A stretch of 64,000 nucleotides of DNA from an uncultured Bacilli bacterium (GTDB taxonomy: Bacteria > Bacillota_I > Bacilli_A > RFN20 > CAG-826), in NCBI GenBank assembly GCA_934700895.1, contig CAKUXV010000008.1, forward strand, positions 1 through 64,000, in the 5' to 3' direction. The translations under genes were made by a program, and so were the position numbers. A model generated the notes under the pieces. It saw only the letters and a list, made by a program, of their open reading frames with translations. It did not search any database and was not told the DNA's origin. Positions 8,458 through 16,885 of the stretch are shown here, in pieces; the first letter of the stretch is position 1, and every line of letters starts with the position of its first letter.

Positions 8458-9054
8458 ATGAAAACATCTGACATCTTTGACGAAGACCCTTCCAAGGCCT
8501 ATGTAAGCACCCATGGACAAAGAATTTGTTTCTCGTTGTCCTCCGTGTGCCGCTGCTACCATTACGACAAGACGCTTGGTTTAACGCTAGGCGTTTACCT
8601 CGATCATACCGATTCCTTCGCGTTGCACGACGAATTGGCGCTTACCCCGGAACGAAGCGAATCTGATTTCCCTGGCAACGTTTCCAACGGACCTCAACTG
8701 ATTGCCCGTTTCCAAGCCTTCAATTTTGAAACTGGGGATTACGAAGTGCTACTAGATGGCAAGACCGCCTGCATCCCCTTAGAGGAAGATAAGAAATTCT
8801 TCCGAATCCGCCCCGTTGTTTTGCCCTGCCATATAAGCGAATCCGGTTCGGTTCGCATCCGCGTGGAATATCGTTTTATGGAAGTTTCAATCGTCCCTTA
8901 TGGATTCTTGGGAAGAAAAGTTAGGAAAGAAATACATTGCCTTAAACCCGAAGAAACTGAGCTAGTCACCGTGCTTACCGCCGAACAGGGAGCAAGGCGT
9001 TACGACAACCAGAACGAAGAAAGCGACTCGGGTTGGATGGAGTTTGGGCGATGA
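8458..9054 (+). CDS. Hypothetical protein of the island (198 aa)
   Basis: I do not recognise a family. The protein is soluble, beta-rich in its middle (alternating hydrophobic strands around RIRVEYRFMEVSIVPYG) and acidic at its C-terminus. A CRCYHYD motif occurs near residue 31. The start has a clear GAAAGGAG site and the stop overlaps the next gene in an ATGA junction, so it belongs to the same transcription unit as the triad. It could be an adaptor or substrate of the kinase, which is inference from position only. Confidence 0.75.
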   Translation: MKTSDIFDEDPSKAYVSTHGQRICFSLSSVCRCYHYDKTLGLTLGVYLDHTDSFALHDELALTPERSESDFPGNVSNGPQLIARFQAFNFETGDYEVLLDGKTACIPLEEDKKFFRIRPVVLPCHISESGSVRIRVEYRFMEVSIVPYGFLGRKVRKEIHCLKPEETELVTVLTAEQGARRYDNQNEESDSGWMEFGR

Positions 9055-10091
9055 ACCAAGAAACGGTTTATCGTTCCCTTCTGCTAGAAGCCAAAAAGCA
9101 TCAGTTAGACCAGGATTCCGTGAATAGCCAGTACGCGTATTTATCCGCGAATCTCATCCAAAAACTCCCCGTTCAAACGATGGGAGATGCCTTCTTGATT
9201 TGGAGCGCATTCAATTATTTGAATTTCGCCGCGAATAAAAACACGGGGGATTATTCCTTCAAAGACCAAATGGAAGAAGCGGTTCTAAAGACCCATCAAG
9301 CGATCGAGAAAGTTCGATTCTATTACGAAGCGTATCAGGATATCCTCTACGTTTCGTTCTATGGCTTCGTCTTCTCGTTTCAAAAAGTGCCGCTCCGTCC
9401 AAAGTTAAAAGACCTCTTGTCCCGTCAGACAACTATCGCTTTCGACGGGGTGAGAAAACAAGCCTGCGCCACCTCGATTCTAAAGGTGGCGATGAAAAAT
9501 CCCGATTTGTCTTGTCGCCTCAATCCAGGAGAGTGTCCCTCTTCTAGCAACGAGACGGATTACGGGGAACGGTGTACCTTCTTGGTGAAGCCTTATCGCC
9601 TTTTGGATATCAGCAATGATTACTACCATCTACGCGATTTGACTTCGACTCCGGAGATGAGAAGAAATATCGCCATCGTTATCCGCCAAATGTATTTCTA
9701 TTGCGATTTGGCCACGAAGGCGAATCCCCCGTTGGAACCGCTTCTAGAAAGAGCTATTTACCGTGATATCATCATTTTAAGTTACAGTGTCATCCAGGCC
9801 ATTGAAATCGAGCTGGGATCGATGATATTGGGAACCCCGCGCCGCGGCAATAATCCACGCTATGACCAGCGTTGCGTTAAAGCCCTTCACGATGTCATCA
9901 ATATCCAAAAGGAAGAATTAAGGATGTATAACGAATATCGGACATTACGGAATAACGTCCATTTATCGAAAAAGCAATCGATTGAAACGGATAAAGCCTA
10001 TACCCGGGGCGAAGTGGACCATTGGCTAATGTTCATGCAGCAATATTTGGAATACCTCTACCAATGTCTCCCTTATATCAGAAAGGACTAA
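9051..10091 (+). CDS. HEPN-like protein, possible RNase effector
   Basis: This is a 346-aa, largely alpha-helical protein. Near the C-terminus it has EYRTLRNNVHL, which fits the HEPN signature R-x(4-6)-H and the common LRNxVH variant; in HEPN toxins this Arg/His pair cuts RNA. The preceding helix is rich in charged residues, and a long helix with EVDHWLMFMQQYLEYL follows, as in HEPN folds. The N-terminal 200 residues are unassigned. I chose the ATG at 9051 over the one at 9033 because it overlaps the previous stop (ATGA) and has GGAG ten bases upstream. RNase activity is inference from a short motif. Confidence 0.6.
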   Translation: MNQETVYRSLLLEAKKHQLDQDSVNSQYAYLSANLIQKLPVQTMGDAFLIWSAFNYLNFAANKNTGDYSFKDQMEEAVLKTHQAIEKVRFYYEAYQDILYVSFYGFVFSFQKVPLRPKLKDLLSRQTTIAFDGVRKQACATSILKVAMKNPDLSCRLNPGECPSSSNETDYGERCTFLVKPYRLLDISNDYYHLRDLTSTPEMRRNIAIVIRQMYFYCDLATKANPPLEPLLERAIYRDIIILSYSVIQAIEIELGSMILGTPRRGNNPRYDQRCVKALHDVINIQKEELRMYNEYRTLRNNVHLSKKQSIETDKAYTRGEVDHWLMFMQQYLEYLYQCLPYIRKD

Positions 10092-10095
10092 GAGG

Positions 10096-10665
10096 ATGAA
10101 AACGAACAAAGATTATTATGGAACCCCGAAGAAATGGAAGGATCCTTCTGCTAAGAAGAAGGCGCCACCGTTTATCCCGCATTACGAGACCCAATGCCCC
10201 ACTTATGTCCCTGAGAATCATCCAACGCCGAGTCCGAATCGGATGAACGATAAGAAGAATAACAATTACAAGCAAAAACCTCGTCCACCCCAAGGCAATG
10301 CGAATGGGGATTGGGCGATAAAAAGAGACGGGAACTTTTTGCTAAAAGCTCGCCTTTCCAAAAAGACGGGATTCCTTGTGAAAAAGAAGTTCGAGGATTG
10401 GCGGCTCCACGAAGTGCCATTCTATGAAACTCTACTCGAAGTTCGGACAAGCGGAGGAGAGGTTCGGGAAATCACCGCGACCTTGGAGACCAAAAACCAG
10501 CGGGGAAGGACCGTAAACGTCTCCCTTTCCGGAGACAAACTATGGCTCATTCGCTTGGATGAAATCCCAGGGAAGATGATACGAATCCACGTGAAGTGCA
10601 AATTCCGGATAAGCGCGTTTAAAAGCAAACCGTTAGAAGTGAATGTCAGCCTTTTCGTTAGTTAA
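10096..10665 (+). CDS. Lysine-rich hypothetical protein (189 aa)
   Basis: The protein is unrecognised. The first 70 residues are low in hydrophobics and rich in Lys, Pro, Asn and Gln, so probably disordered. The remaining 120 residues are beta-rich, with repeated strands such as TLLEVRT, VNVSLSG and IRIHVKCKFRIS that suggest a small beta-sandwich. The start has an AAGAGG site and lies four bases after the HEPN-like gene. Expression with the triad is likely. A nucleic-acid or kinase-substrate role is possible for the basic tail but not shown. Confidence 0.7.
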   Translation: MKTNKDYYGTPKKWKDPSAKKKAPPFIPHYETQCPTYVPENHPTPSPNRMNDKKNNNYKQKPRPPQGNANGDWAIKRDGNFLLKARLSKKTGFLVKKKFEDWRLHEVPFYETLLEVRTSGGEVREITATLETKNQRGRTVNVSLSGDKLWLIRLDEIPGKMIRIHVKCKFRISAFKSKPLEVNVSLFVS

Positions 10666-10669
10666 GACC

Positions 10670-11425
10670 ATGAATTATATAGAAGCAGTACAAACCATTT
10701 TGCAAAAGAAAAAGCGGGGAGAAATTCTACTCGATCCCCGCCTCCTTCGCGGATATTTGCTCGACCTCGTCGGCGATGATTATGAGGGGAGGCGCCTAAT
10801 CAATGTTTTAACTTCCGTACTAAAGGGCGAAAGCTATTCTTCTTTGTCGGAAGAAAAACGGTGGCTCTCTCTTGCTTACAAGGAAGTCGACTTCCCTCCA
10901 GAGGAAGTAGAAAAAGCCTTGGACCCGTTTCTAAGCGAATTCACAGACCTAGAAAGGGAAAACCTCTTTTTATCAAAATCCAAGTCCTATTCAATCCCCT
11001 TTTATCAGTCATGCTCTTTTGATTCGGATTCGATGGAATATCTAGAAATCAATCTTGAGCAAGGGGATTTGATCCTGGGAAACGGGTCCATTAGTTATTT
11101 GGTCCCTTGCGGAAGCAACTCCTCCCCCTTTAAATTCCGGTGGAGCTGCAACCGGAGCCATAAAGACTATTTTCTAGACTGCAAAAAGAAGGGGAAGCTC
11201 GATTCCTTAAAACTCTGCCTGAAAGAAAACCCAAATCTAAATTTATACATTCATACGACGGGGGACGTTATCGTAGAGGGCCATTTCTTTGGCTTAACGA
11301 TTGAAGCAAAAGGAAGCGTCTATTTAAAAGGCAACATTGCGAATCTAAATATCGTTTCTTGTTCCCACTTATTCCATAACGCCATCACGGTTGCTTCGAC
11401 GATTGCCATGAAAACCAATATCTAA
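10670..11425 (+). CDS. Hypothetical protein with C-terminal beta-strand repeats (about 251 aa)
   Basis: The N-terminal 100 residues are helical and charged (MNYIEAVQTILQKKKRGEILLDPRLLRGYLLDL). This start resembles the helical N-terminal domain of effector-associated-type proteins, but the match is weak. The last 60 residues are regular short strands (IHTTGDVIVEG, LTIEAKGSVYLKG, IANLNIVSCSHL), like a beta-solenoid or DUF4097-type repeat. An alternative in-frame ATG lies at 10643, overlapping the previous gene; 10670 is preferred because it follows the stop by five bases. The next gene, the 693-aa regulator, has its own strong ribosome binding site. Confidence 0.65.
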   Translation: MNYIEAVQTILQKKKRGEILLDPRLLRGYLLDLVGDDYEGRRLINVLTSVLKGESYSSLSEEKRWLSLAYKEVDFPPEEVEKALDPFLSEFTDLERENLFLSKSKSYSIPFYQSCSFDSDSMEYLEINLEQGDLILGNGSISYLVPCGSNSSPFKFRWSCNRSHKDYFLDCKKKGKLDSLKLCLKENPNLNLYIHTTGDVIVEGHFFGLTIEAKGSVYLKGNIANLNIVSCSHLFHNAITVASTIAMKTNI

Positions 11426-11452
11426 ATCATCTTAAAAAGGAGGAATCATCCG

Positions 11453-13534
11453 ATGGGAAAAACAGCCAACTGCATCGCCATGCTTCGTTATCTAAGCAAT
11501 GGGAAGCAATATAAAAACACGGAACTTGCCGATGCCTTGGAAACCAATGTCCGGAATATTCCCGAATACCGGAAAGAACTCCGAGAATGCGGTTATGAAT
11601 TCGAATCCTCTTCGGGAAAATACGGAGGAATCAAGCTCAAAGAATCCGCGTTGATACCCTCGCCCTGCTTTAGCAAAGAAGAAAAGCAGGCATTGAATTT
11701 TGTTTCTTCTTTTATCGACGGCCAAGAAGTTATTTATTGCCGAAAAGACTATGAAAAGGCGATGGGGAAAATCTTTGCCCAAATGAATGGAAGCGAAGAA
11801 GGAAAGGTCTCCTACGTGAAATTCTTGGATAAGTCGACCTATGCCCTATCCGCGGAAGAATTAAAGAAACGTTGTGATTTCTTTTCGGAATGCATCCGTA
11901 AAAGAAAAGTGGTCCGTCTTGTTTATCGAACAACCATCAAGCGAAGCGTAGAAGAGGAAGTAGAACCCTATGAACTCGCCCTCTACCATCATTCTTGGAT
12001 CCTCTGGGCGAATTCAAGAACGAAGAAGCGCCTCAAAACGATCGAACTCGGTCATATCCAAAGTTACGAAGCCACGCCCCTTGGATTTTCTCGTGATATC
12101 TTTTTTAACGAACATGCCTTTGAAAAAGGAAAAGGTCCCGCGTTTAAGGATTCCCCCATCCGCGTTAAACTTCATCTTTCTCCCCTTTGTCCTTATATTG
12201 GGGATAAAGAATTTGGCCCAAACCAAAAAGAAGAACCCCAAAACGATGGCTCGTTAATCCTAAGTTTTGATTCGAAAAACGAAGATGAGGTCGTCCCTCT
12301 CGTTTTATCTTTAGAAGGGGAATGCGAAGTATTAGAACCCCAAAGTCTTCGCGACCATATTAGTAAAATCGCCCTGCAAACCTTCAAAGCAAATCAAGCG
12401 CCGGCTCAAGAAGAAAAGCCTGCGCCTTCCGTTAAACCGGATAGAAGAATGGATGAAGAAAAACTTCAAACTGTCCTCTCCTATTTTCAGGACAAAGAAT
12501 GGATCACGGTCACGGATATCCAAATCCAATGTGGGATGGGGTATCCCCAAGCTAGTCGCGTGTTAAAAGCCTTGATCGAAGAAGACTATGTTTCACCCCA
12601 AATAGGGAAAACAGGGCGTTACGCCATGATAAAGGACTCAAATTCCAAACGCGTCCTTAATCCCTCGCCCTCTTTAAAATCTGCCCTAGAATGGGTTAAA
12701 AAACGGAGATTGTTTAATTTGGATGAGTTTGCCCATGAACTAAATACGTATCCGGAAAAAGCGGCAAAGGTATTGGATAAAATTCAAGAACAAAAACAAG
12801 TGATCCCTTTGTTTTTTAGTGGCACAACCTACGGGTCTATCATTACTACGTATCTAGGTGCCCTTCAAGAAGAAGGAAAGGGTTGCTTAGATGCCGAGGC
12901 CTTATCCTTATGCCAAAAAGAAAAATACATCACGGTTTCTAAACTAGCTTCTGTTCTTTCCATTTCAGAAGAAGCGAAGCGCTTGTTCCGTAAGCTATTG
13001 ACCGCCCAAGTATTAACAGGAGGCAGCTCCTCCCATCACGTCGTTCATTTTCAAGGCGGCAAGGAATTGCCCTTAGAAGAATTGCCTCGAAGAATCCTAG
13101 CCTATTGTAAAGAACAAAATTACGTAAGCATTGGCAAGATACAAAAGGAATTTTGCTTAAGCGAAGAAGAGGCAAAATCCTATTACGACCAATTCATCCA
13201 AGAAGGATTTTTGGTGGAAGAATCCACCCCCTGCCTTATCGTTTCTTCTAAATTCTTAGGTTTCCGTTATGCGGAAGAAGAAACGGATGTTCAATCCGTT
13301 TTAAAAACTCGTCTACAAGAAACCCGAAATCTAGAAAAACTAAAAGAGCAGTGGTGGAACCAAGCGGTTGAATTATGCAAAAGCAGAAGTTCCATCGATG
13401 TTTATGACCTTCAAGAAGCATTGAAGATCCCTTATTCGGATGCTAGCAAGTTATGGAAATCTCTAAAGAAGAAAGGAATCCTCTTCGAATCGGGAAAAGT
13501 CCATTCTTCGATACTACAACCCAAGGAGGAATAA
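11453..13534 (+). CDS. WYL regulator 2 fused to about five winged helices (FtsK-gamma-like)
   Basis: The 693-aa protein begins as a full HTH-WYL-WCX regulator (residues about 1-310), parallel to the gene at 2295: TANCIAMLRYLSNGKQYKNTELADALE, then GYEFESSSGKYGG. After a proline-rich linker it continues with winged-helix units starting near 332, 400, 478, 540 and 630. The first (EEKLQTVLSYF, DIQIQCGMGYPQASRVLKALIEE, GRY) matches the gamma domain of FtsK, which reads KOPS sites. The others repeat the same helix-turn-helix-wing spacing. Regulators with one WYL are common, but a fusion with an array of five winged helices is unusual. It has a perfect AAAAAGGAGG site and lies just before the DUF4097-like gene. 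Confidence 0.82.
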   Translation: MGKTANCIAMLRYLSNGKQYKNTELADALETNVRNIPEYRKELRECGYEFESSSGKYGGIKLKESALIPSPCFSKEEKQALNFVSSFIDGQEVIYCRKDYEKAMGKIFAQMNGSEEGKVSYVKFLDKSTYALSAEELKKRCDFFSECIRKRKVVRLVYRTTIKRSVEEEVEPYELALYHHSWILWANSRTKKRLKTIELGHIQSYEATPLGFSRDIFFNEHAFEKGKGPAFKDSPIRVKLHLSPLCPYIGDKEFGPNQKEEPQNDGSLILSFDSKNEDEVVPLVLSLEGECEVLEPQSLRDHISKIALQTFKANQAPAQEEKPAPSVKPDRRMDEEKLQTVLSYFQDKEWITVTDIQIQCGMGYPQASRVLKALIEEDYVSPQIGKTGRYAMIKDSNSKRVLNPSPSLKSALEWVKKRRLFNLDEFAHELNTYPEKAAKVLDKIQEQKQVIPLFFSGTTYGSIITTYLGALQEEGKGCLDAEALSLCQKEKYITVSKLASVLSISEEAKRLFRKLLTAQVLTGGSSSHHVVHFQGGKELPLEELPRRILAYCKEQNYVSIGKIQKEFCLSEEEAKSYYDQFIQEGFLVEESTPCLIVSSKFLGFRYAEEETDVQSVLKTRLQETRNLEKLKEQWWNQAVELCKSRSSIDVYDLQEALKIPYSDASKLWKSLKKKGILFESGKVHSSILQPKEE

Positions 13535-13535
13535 G

Positions 13536-14759
13536 ATGAGTCAGGCCCCTTTAACGGAAATTGAACTAAAAATCATCGATCCCGTTTTATTTAACTGTCG
13601 GTTTCGAGAAATCCTATGCGAACCTCCTTTTGCCGTCCTTAAAGGAGTCTACCAAGATGACCAGGGACGGTTCTATGATTCGGATAAGCGAATGATTCAA
13701 ATCGAAAACAACAAAGTTTCTGGAACCTGGGAATATCATATCGATAAACCACATCCTTATTGGCTGATTCCGGATAGATCCCAGGGAGGACTTGTTCCTG
13801 CCAAGGCGATATTCCCAGAACTCAATTATTCTTTCGCGATAGAAGGAGTGTATTGGCATAACTGCGGCGACAAATCCTTCGCGTTAGGTCTCTATGTCGA
13901 TGAGCACGGCAATTTATTCGCCAAGAAGCCCCAAGGCCAAGGTTCATCGGAACAAGAATTCGTGCCCGTTAAAATACCTTATCCGTCCATAGAATCCGTT
14001 CCAGGGACGATCGTCGCATCGGCTGAATTACGCTTTCCAATTAACGCCAATCTAGAAGCCCCAAGGGAATCGTGTAAAGAGGTCCCTGGCCCCGAAGAAG
14101 TAAAACGTCCTCATCCACCCGTCCAATATAACCTTGAAGAACATTGGGTAAATCCGGATATTCAAGATGTGGAGATTGTGGTAAGGGATGCTAATGTCGA
14201 TATTCAAAATTCCGACGATGGTAGCTTTGGGTATGAAATCGTCGCTTTCAAGATGCATTCTGTCAGTTCGGCTCAACACCAGGAGACAGGGAAAACGTGT
14301 CAGTTCCGTTTTGATGAACCGGCAAAAGAGATCCATGTTTTTGTGCCGAGCAAATCTTTGAACCGCATGAAGGTCTATGTAACCAAAGGGAACACCTCCG
14401 TGGATTGCTATGTAAATGAAATTACTGTTTCCTCCTCTAAAGGGAACGTATCCCTCAATACGTCTTCCTCTAAGATTAGCATTACAACCCAATCCGGGAA
14501 TATCGAAGCCATTGCTCCAGCGGATGACGTGAATATCACTTCTCAATCCGGAAGCGTGAATTTGGAACTAACCCCAGAGCAAGATGGGGTGATGAATATC
14601 AGCACGATGAACGGGGACGTGGGTATAAAGTTACATAATGCCGAAGCATCGATTGCCTGTGCCGTGATGAATGGAAGTTCCTCCATTTGCTCTGGGTGTG
14701 GCGAATACACGATGAGGGGCGGAATATCCGTGATGTCGGGGAATGTGCGGGTGAATTAA
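13536..14759 (+). CDS. DUF4097-like beta-repeat protein
   Basis: The 407-aa protein has an N-terminal region of about 190 residues with beta-rich, unassigned sequence. Its C-terminal half has the repeats of DUF4097 (putative adhesin) proteins: NVDIQNSDDG, MKVYVTKGNTSVDCYV, NVSLNTSSSKISITTQSGNIEAIAP, VNITSQSGSVNLEL, NGDVGIKLHNAEASIACAVMNGSSSI. It has no signal peptide, so it should be cytosolic despite the family name. It starts two bases after the regulator gene with AAGGAGG overlapping that gene's end, and is the last gene of the triad operon. Confidence 0.8.
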   Translation: MSQAPLTEIELKIIDPVLFNCRFREILCEPPFAVLKGVYQDDQGRFYDSDKRMIQIENNKVSGTWEYHIDKPHPYWLIPDRSQGGLVPAKAIFPELNYSFAIEGVYWHNCGDKSFALGLYVDEHGNLFAKKPQGQGSSEQEFVPVKIPYPSIESVPGTIVASAELRFPINANLEAPRESCKEVPGPEEVKRPHPPVQYNLEEHWVNPDIQDVEIVVRDANVDIQNSDDGSFGYEIVAFKMHSVSSAQHQETGKTCQFRFDEPAKEIHVFVPSKSLNRMKVYVTKGNTSVDCYVNEITVSSSKGNVSLNTSSSKISITTQSGNIEAIAPADDVNITSQSGSVNLELTPEQDGVMNISTMNGDVGIKLHNAEASIACAVMNGSSSICSGCGEYTMRGGISVMSGNVRVN

Positions 14760-14944
14760 TCGCAGAACTGAAGATGCTGAATATGGCATATGTTATTTGA
14801 GCCTAAGGCTTGATAACTCAAAGAATTGAAGCCCCACAAAAAAAGTCGAGTCAAAGTTTTAAAATGTAAAACATAACAGAAGCGATACGAAATTGTATTG
14901 CGCATAAAAATATAGTGCTCTACCGAGGGAAGTTTATTTTTTTC

Positions 14945-15112
14945 ATGGCTTTTGCGGGGAAGGGTTCGTCAAAAAGTATTAAAAAGGCGTGGACTTCTAA
15001 AACGAGTATGTTGATTGTTCTCGACAAAATTGATGATATAGCAAAATTCGGAACATCGCTAATGACGTATTTGAACCAATTTGCCAAGCAAGAGAAGGAT
15101 GTTAAAATTTGA
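14945..15112 (+). CDS. Small basic ORF upstream of the paralog pair (55 aa)
   Basis: The reading frame is open for 55 codons from ATG at 14945, or 65 from GTG at 14915. It encodes a basic peptide with KGSSKSIKKAWTSKTS followed by an amphipathic stretch. The ribosome binding site is weak (GAGGGA about 15 bases away). It ends 42 bases before the next gene. Real coding status is uncertain, and the 185 bases before it (14760-14944) show no other feature. Confidence 0.3.
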   Translation: MAFAGKGSSKSIKKAWTSKTSMLIVLDKIDDIAKFGTSLMTYLNQFAKQEKDVKI

Positions 15113-15153
15113 TTAACGATTTTGGTAATGCCAAATTGATGGAGGGGTATCGC

Positions 15154-15879
15154 ATGAATAAAACATCTTTGTTGGGAATGATTGATGGTCATCTGAGCAC
15201 CGATATTTCTAAAAGGGATATTCGAGACGAACTAAAACATTACATTTCTCCTTTGACGAAGAACAATTTACAAATAATCGAAACAGGGATGAACGTAAAA
15301 CATCTCAATGACATGAAAAAAATTATTCAACAAATGGGCGTTTACCAAAATCAAAGTGATTTTAAAAAGATACTTAAAGCCCTTACAAGGGCCAACCTTG
15401 AAAATTTTGTATGGCAGGTAGCGATTTCAAATAGTATTCAAGGCAAAACCAAGCAATCCAGAGATGCGATTGTTGATTTCATATTGAACAAAGGCGCCGC
15501 GTTTTATAACAGATTAAAAAATGGTGATTGGGCTTTGGTAGAGGAAATGGAGGTATTTGTTTCGTCAAAATCAAGACACGAATGCAGCTGGTGTAGCAAG
15601 ACGTGCAAATATCTTCAGGAATATTTGTTTGATGGCGATTCATACTATATTTATGACAATAATGCTGTTGGTAAAGTGAATGATTATAGGGAGTACTACG
15701 GTCTTGAGAAGACCGCGAAAACTACAATCGACGTCAAGAAAAACCCTACGCAATGGTACGAGAATCTTTGCAAATCGTTGGATGAGTTAAAGGCAAAGAG
15801 TCAAGGACTCAGTAGGGCGGAAATAGATCATATTTTGTGGGGCTATGAAAAATTCAAAGTGGATTTGGTTAGAATATAG
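15154..15879 (+). CDS. Paralog 1 with S-x-K-x-C-x-Y / IYD / DxxLW signature (241 aa)
   Basis: This protein shares a C-terminal signature with the gene at 18365: SRHECSWCSKTCKYLQEYLFDGDSYYIYD and then LSRAEIDHILWGYEKF. Proteins with an S-x(3)-K-x-C/L-x-Y/F core, an I-x-D and a terminal D-x(2)-LW are found in a helical family that I associate with OGG-like or HhH DNA-glycosylase folds, but this match is from memory and weak. The start at 15154 has GGAGGGG six bases upstream; the longer TTG start at 15109 is less likely. The base composition is more AT-rich than the upstream genes, hinting at separate acquisition. Confidence 0.65.
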   Translation: MNKTSLLGMIDGHLSTDISKRDIRDELKHYISPLTKNNLQIIETGMNVKHLNDMKKIIQQMGVYQNQSDFKKILKALTRANLENFVWQVAISNSIQGKTKQSRDAIVDFILNKGAAFYNRLKNGDWALVEEMEVFVSSKSRHECSWCSKTCKYLQEYLFDGDSYYIYDNNAVGKVNDYREYYGLEKTAKTTIDVKKNPTQWYENLCKSLDELKAKSQGLSRAEIDHILWGYEKFKVDLVRI

Positions 15880-15910
15880 CCCCACGTTTCAAGAGCTCCC
15901 TACTTCGTGT

Positions 15911-16558
15911 CTATTTTCGCCCTTTCAAGTTTTTCCAAATGATTTGTACGCGCGTGGTTTCCCCGTTGATGATGGCGAGGCCATCACCACGCCCTTTTAG
16001 AAGTTCGAGTCCGCTTCGCCCAATGATGGCCTTGCTGTCGATGACGGAAGATTGGGCGAACGCCATGCGATTAGGAATATAAGGGAAGAGCCCTTGTAGC
16101 TTCCGCATCGAAGCAACTTGAGAAGAAGCGATGAAATGGAAGAAGGGGTTCTTTCTTTGAATAAGCCCGATGAACTCCTTGTCCAGTCCACCCATATAAT
16201 TGGCGAGTTCATCGACGATGAGATAAAGATTGTGATCTAAAGAATCGAGCTTGACCTTTAATTCGCTCAAGGCTTTCTCCACTTCCTCGGGACCGCGGAC
16301 CCAGGTGGCATTACCCTTTTTGGATTCTTTCCAAAATTCGATTCTTTTGGGATCGAACAAATAGAATTCCGCTGCCTTATTTTGCTCGCTGATTTGATCG
16401 TATAAAACATGCAGAAAAATAGATTTCCCAGCGCCTGTAGTCCCGGAAACCAATAGATTTTTGACTTGGTTGAAATCCAAGTAAAAATCTTTCCCTAATT
16501 CGATGCCGTCAAATTCTTTTCCGACTAAGACGACATTCTTTTTGTAATTTTCGTCCAT
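15911..16558 (-). CDS. Short FtsK/SpoIIIE-like P-loop ATPase
   Basis: The 215-aa protein is a single ATPase domain of the FtsK/HerA class: Walker A GTTGAGKS (39-46), Walker B LIVDEL (D116, E117), then an ASSQVASM sensor stretch near 140 and GRGDGLAIINGETTRVQ near the end, as in FtsK motor domains. It lacks the membrane domain and gamma domain of FtsK; the gamma-like winged helix is present instead in the WYL regulator at 11453. It is transcribed against its neighbours. It may pump or remodel DNA for the island, which is inference. No strong ribosome binding site is seen upstream of the ATG at 16558. Confidence 0.82.
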   Translation of the reverse strand: MDENYKKNVVLVGKEFDGIELGKDFYLDFNQVKNLLVSGTTGAGKSIFLHVLYDQISEQNKAAEFYLFDPKRIEFWKESKKGNATWVRGPEEVEKALSELKVKLDSLDHNLYLIVDELANYMGGLDKEFIGLIQRKNPFFHFIASSQVASMRKLQGLFPYIPNRMAFAQSSVIDSKAIIGRSGLELLKGRGDGLAIINGETTRVQIIWKNLKGRK

Positions 16559-16885
16559 AGATTAAACCCCCGTTTATGCTTTTATTTTATCGGCAAACAA
16601 CGAAAGAAAAAGGCCAAATCAATAGATGGGCTGATATTGGCACATTTTTGGAAGGGGCTTAAATCTCTTAAAAAATCATGGTATCCAGCCCCTGTTCATG
16701 GCATATTTAGGATAACGATTGGAAAGGGTGTCTACCCGACTCCCTATCGATATCCAAAAAAGCATGAGGGTGTGCATATGAGGATAAGTGGAACTATTTT
16801 TGTCCCTATATGCGTCCATTTTTTCATTTTGTCCTGCATGCTGAAATTTTGACGTTATTCTTTTCGTGGATGAAGGAGGGGAAGC
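16559..16885. other. Divergent intergenic region
   Basis: The region lies between the FtsK-like gene (minus strand) and the WYL/zinc-ribbon gene (plus strand) and should hold both promoters. ATCGGCAAACAACGAAAG at about 16590 resembles one arm of the inverted repeat upstream of the Fic gene at 40540. A GAAGGAGGGG site precedes 16886. No coding region is convincing. Confidence 0.5.

Noticed and set aside
16637..16852. 71-codon open frame in the divergent region
   Set aside because: No ribosome binding site, low-complexity product, overlapping likely promoters.
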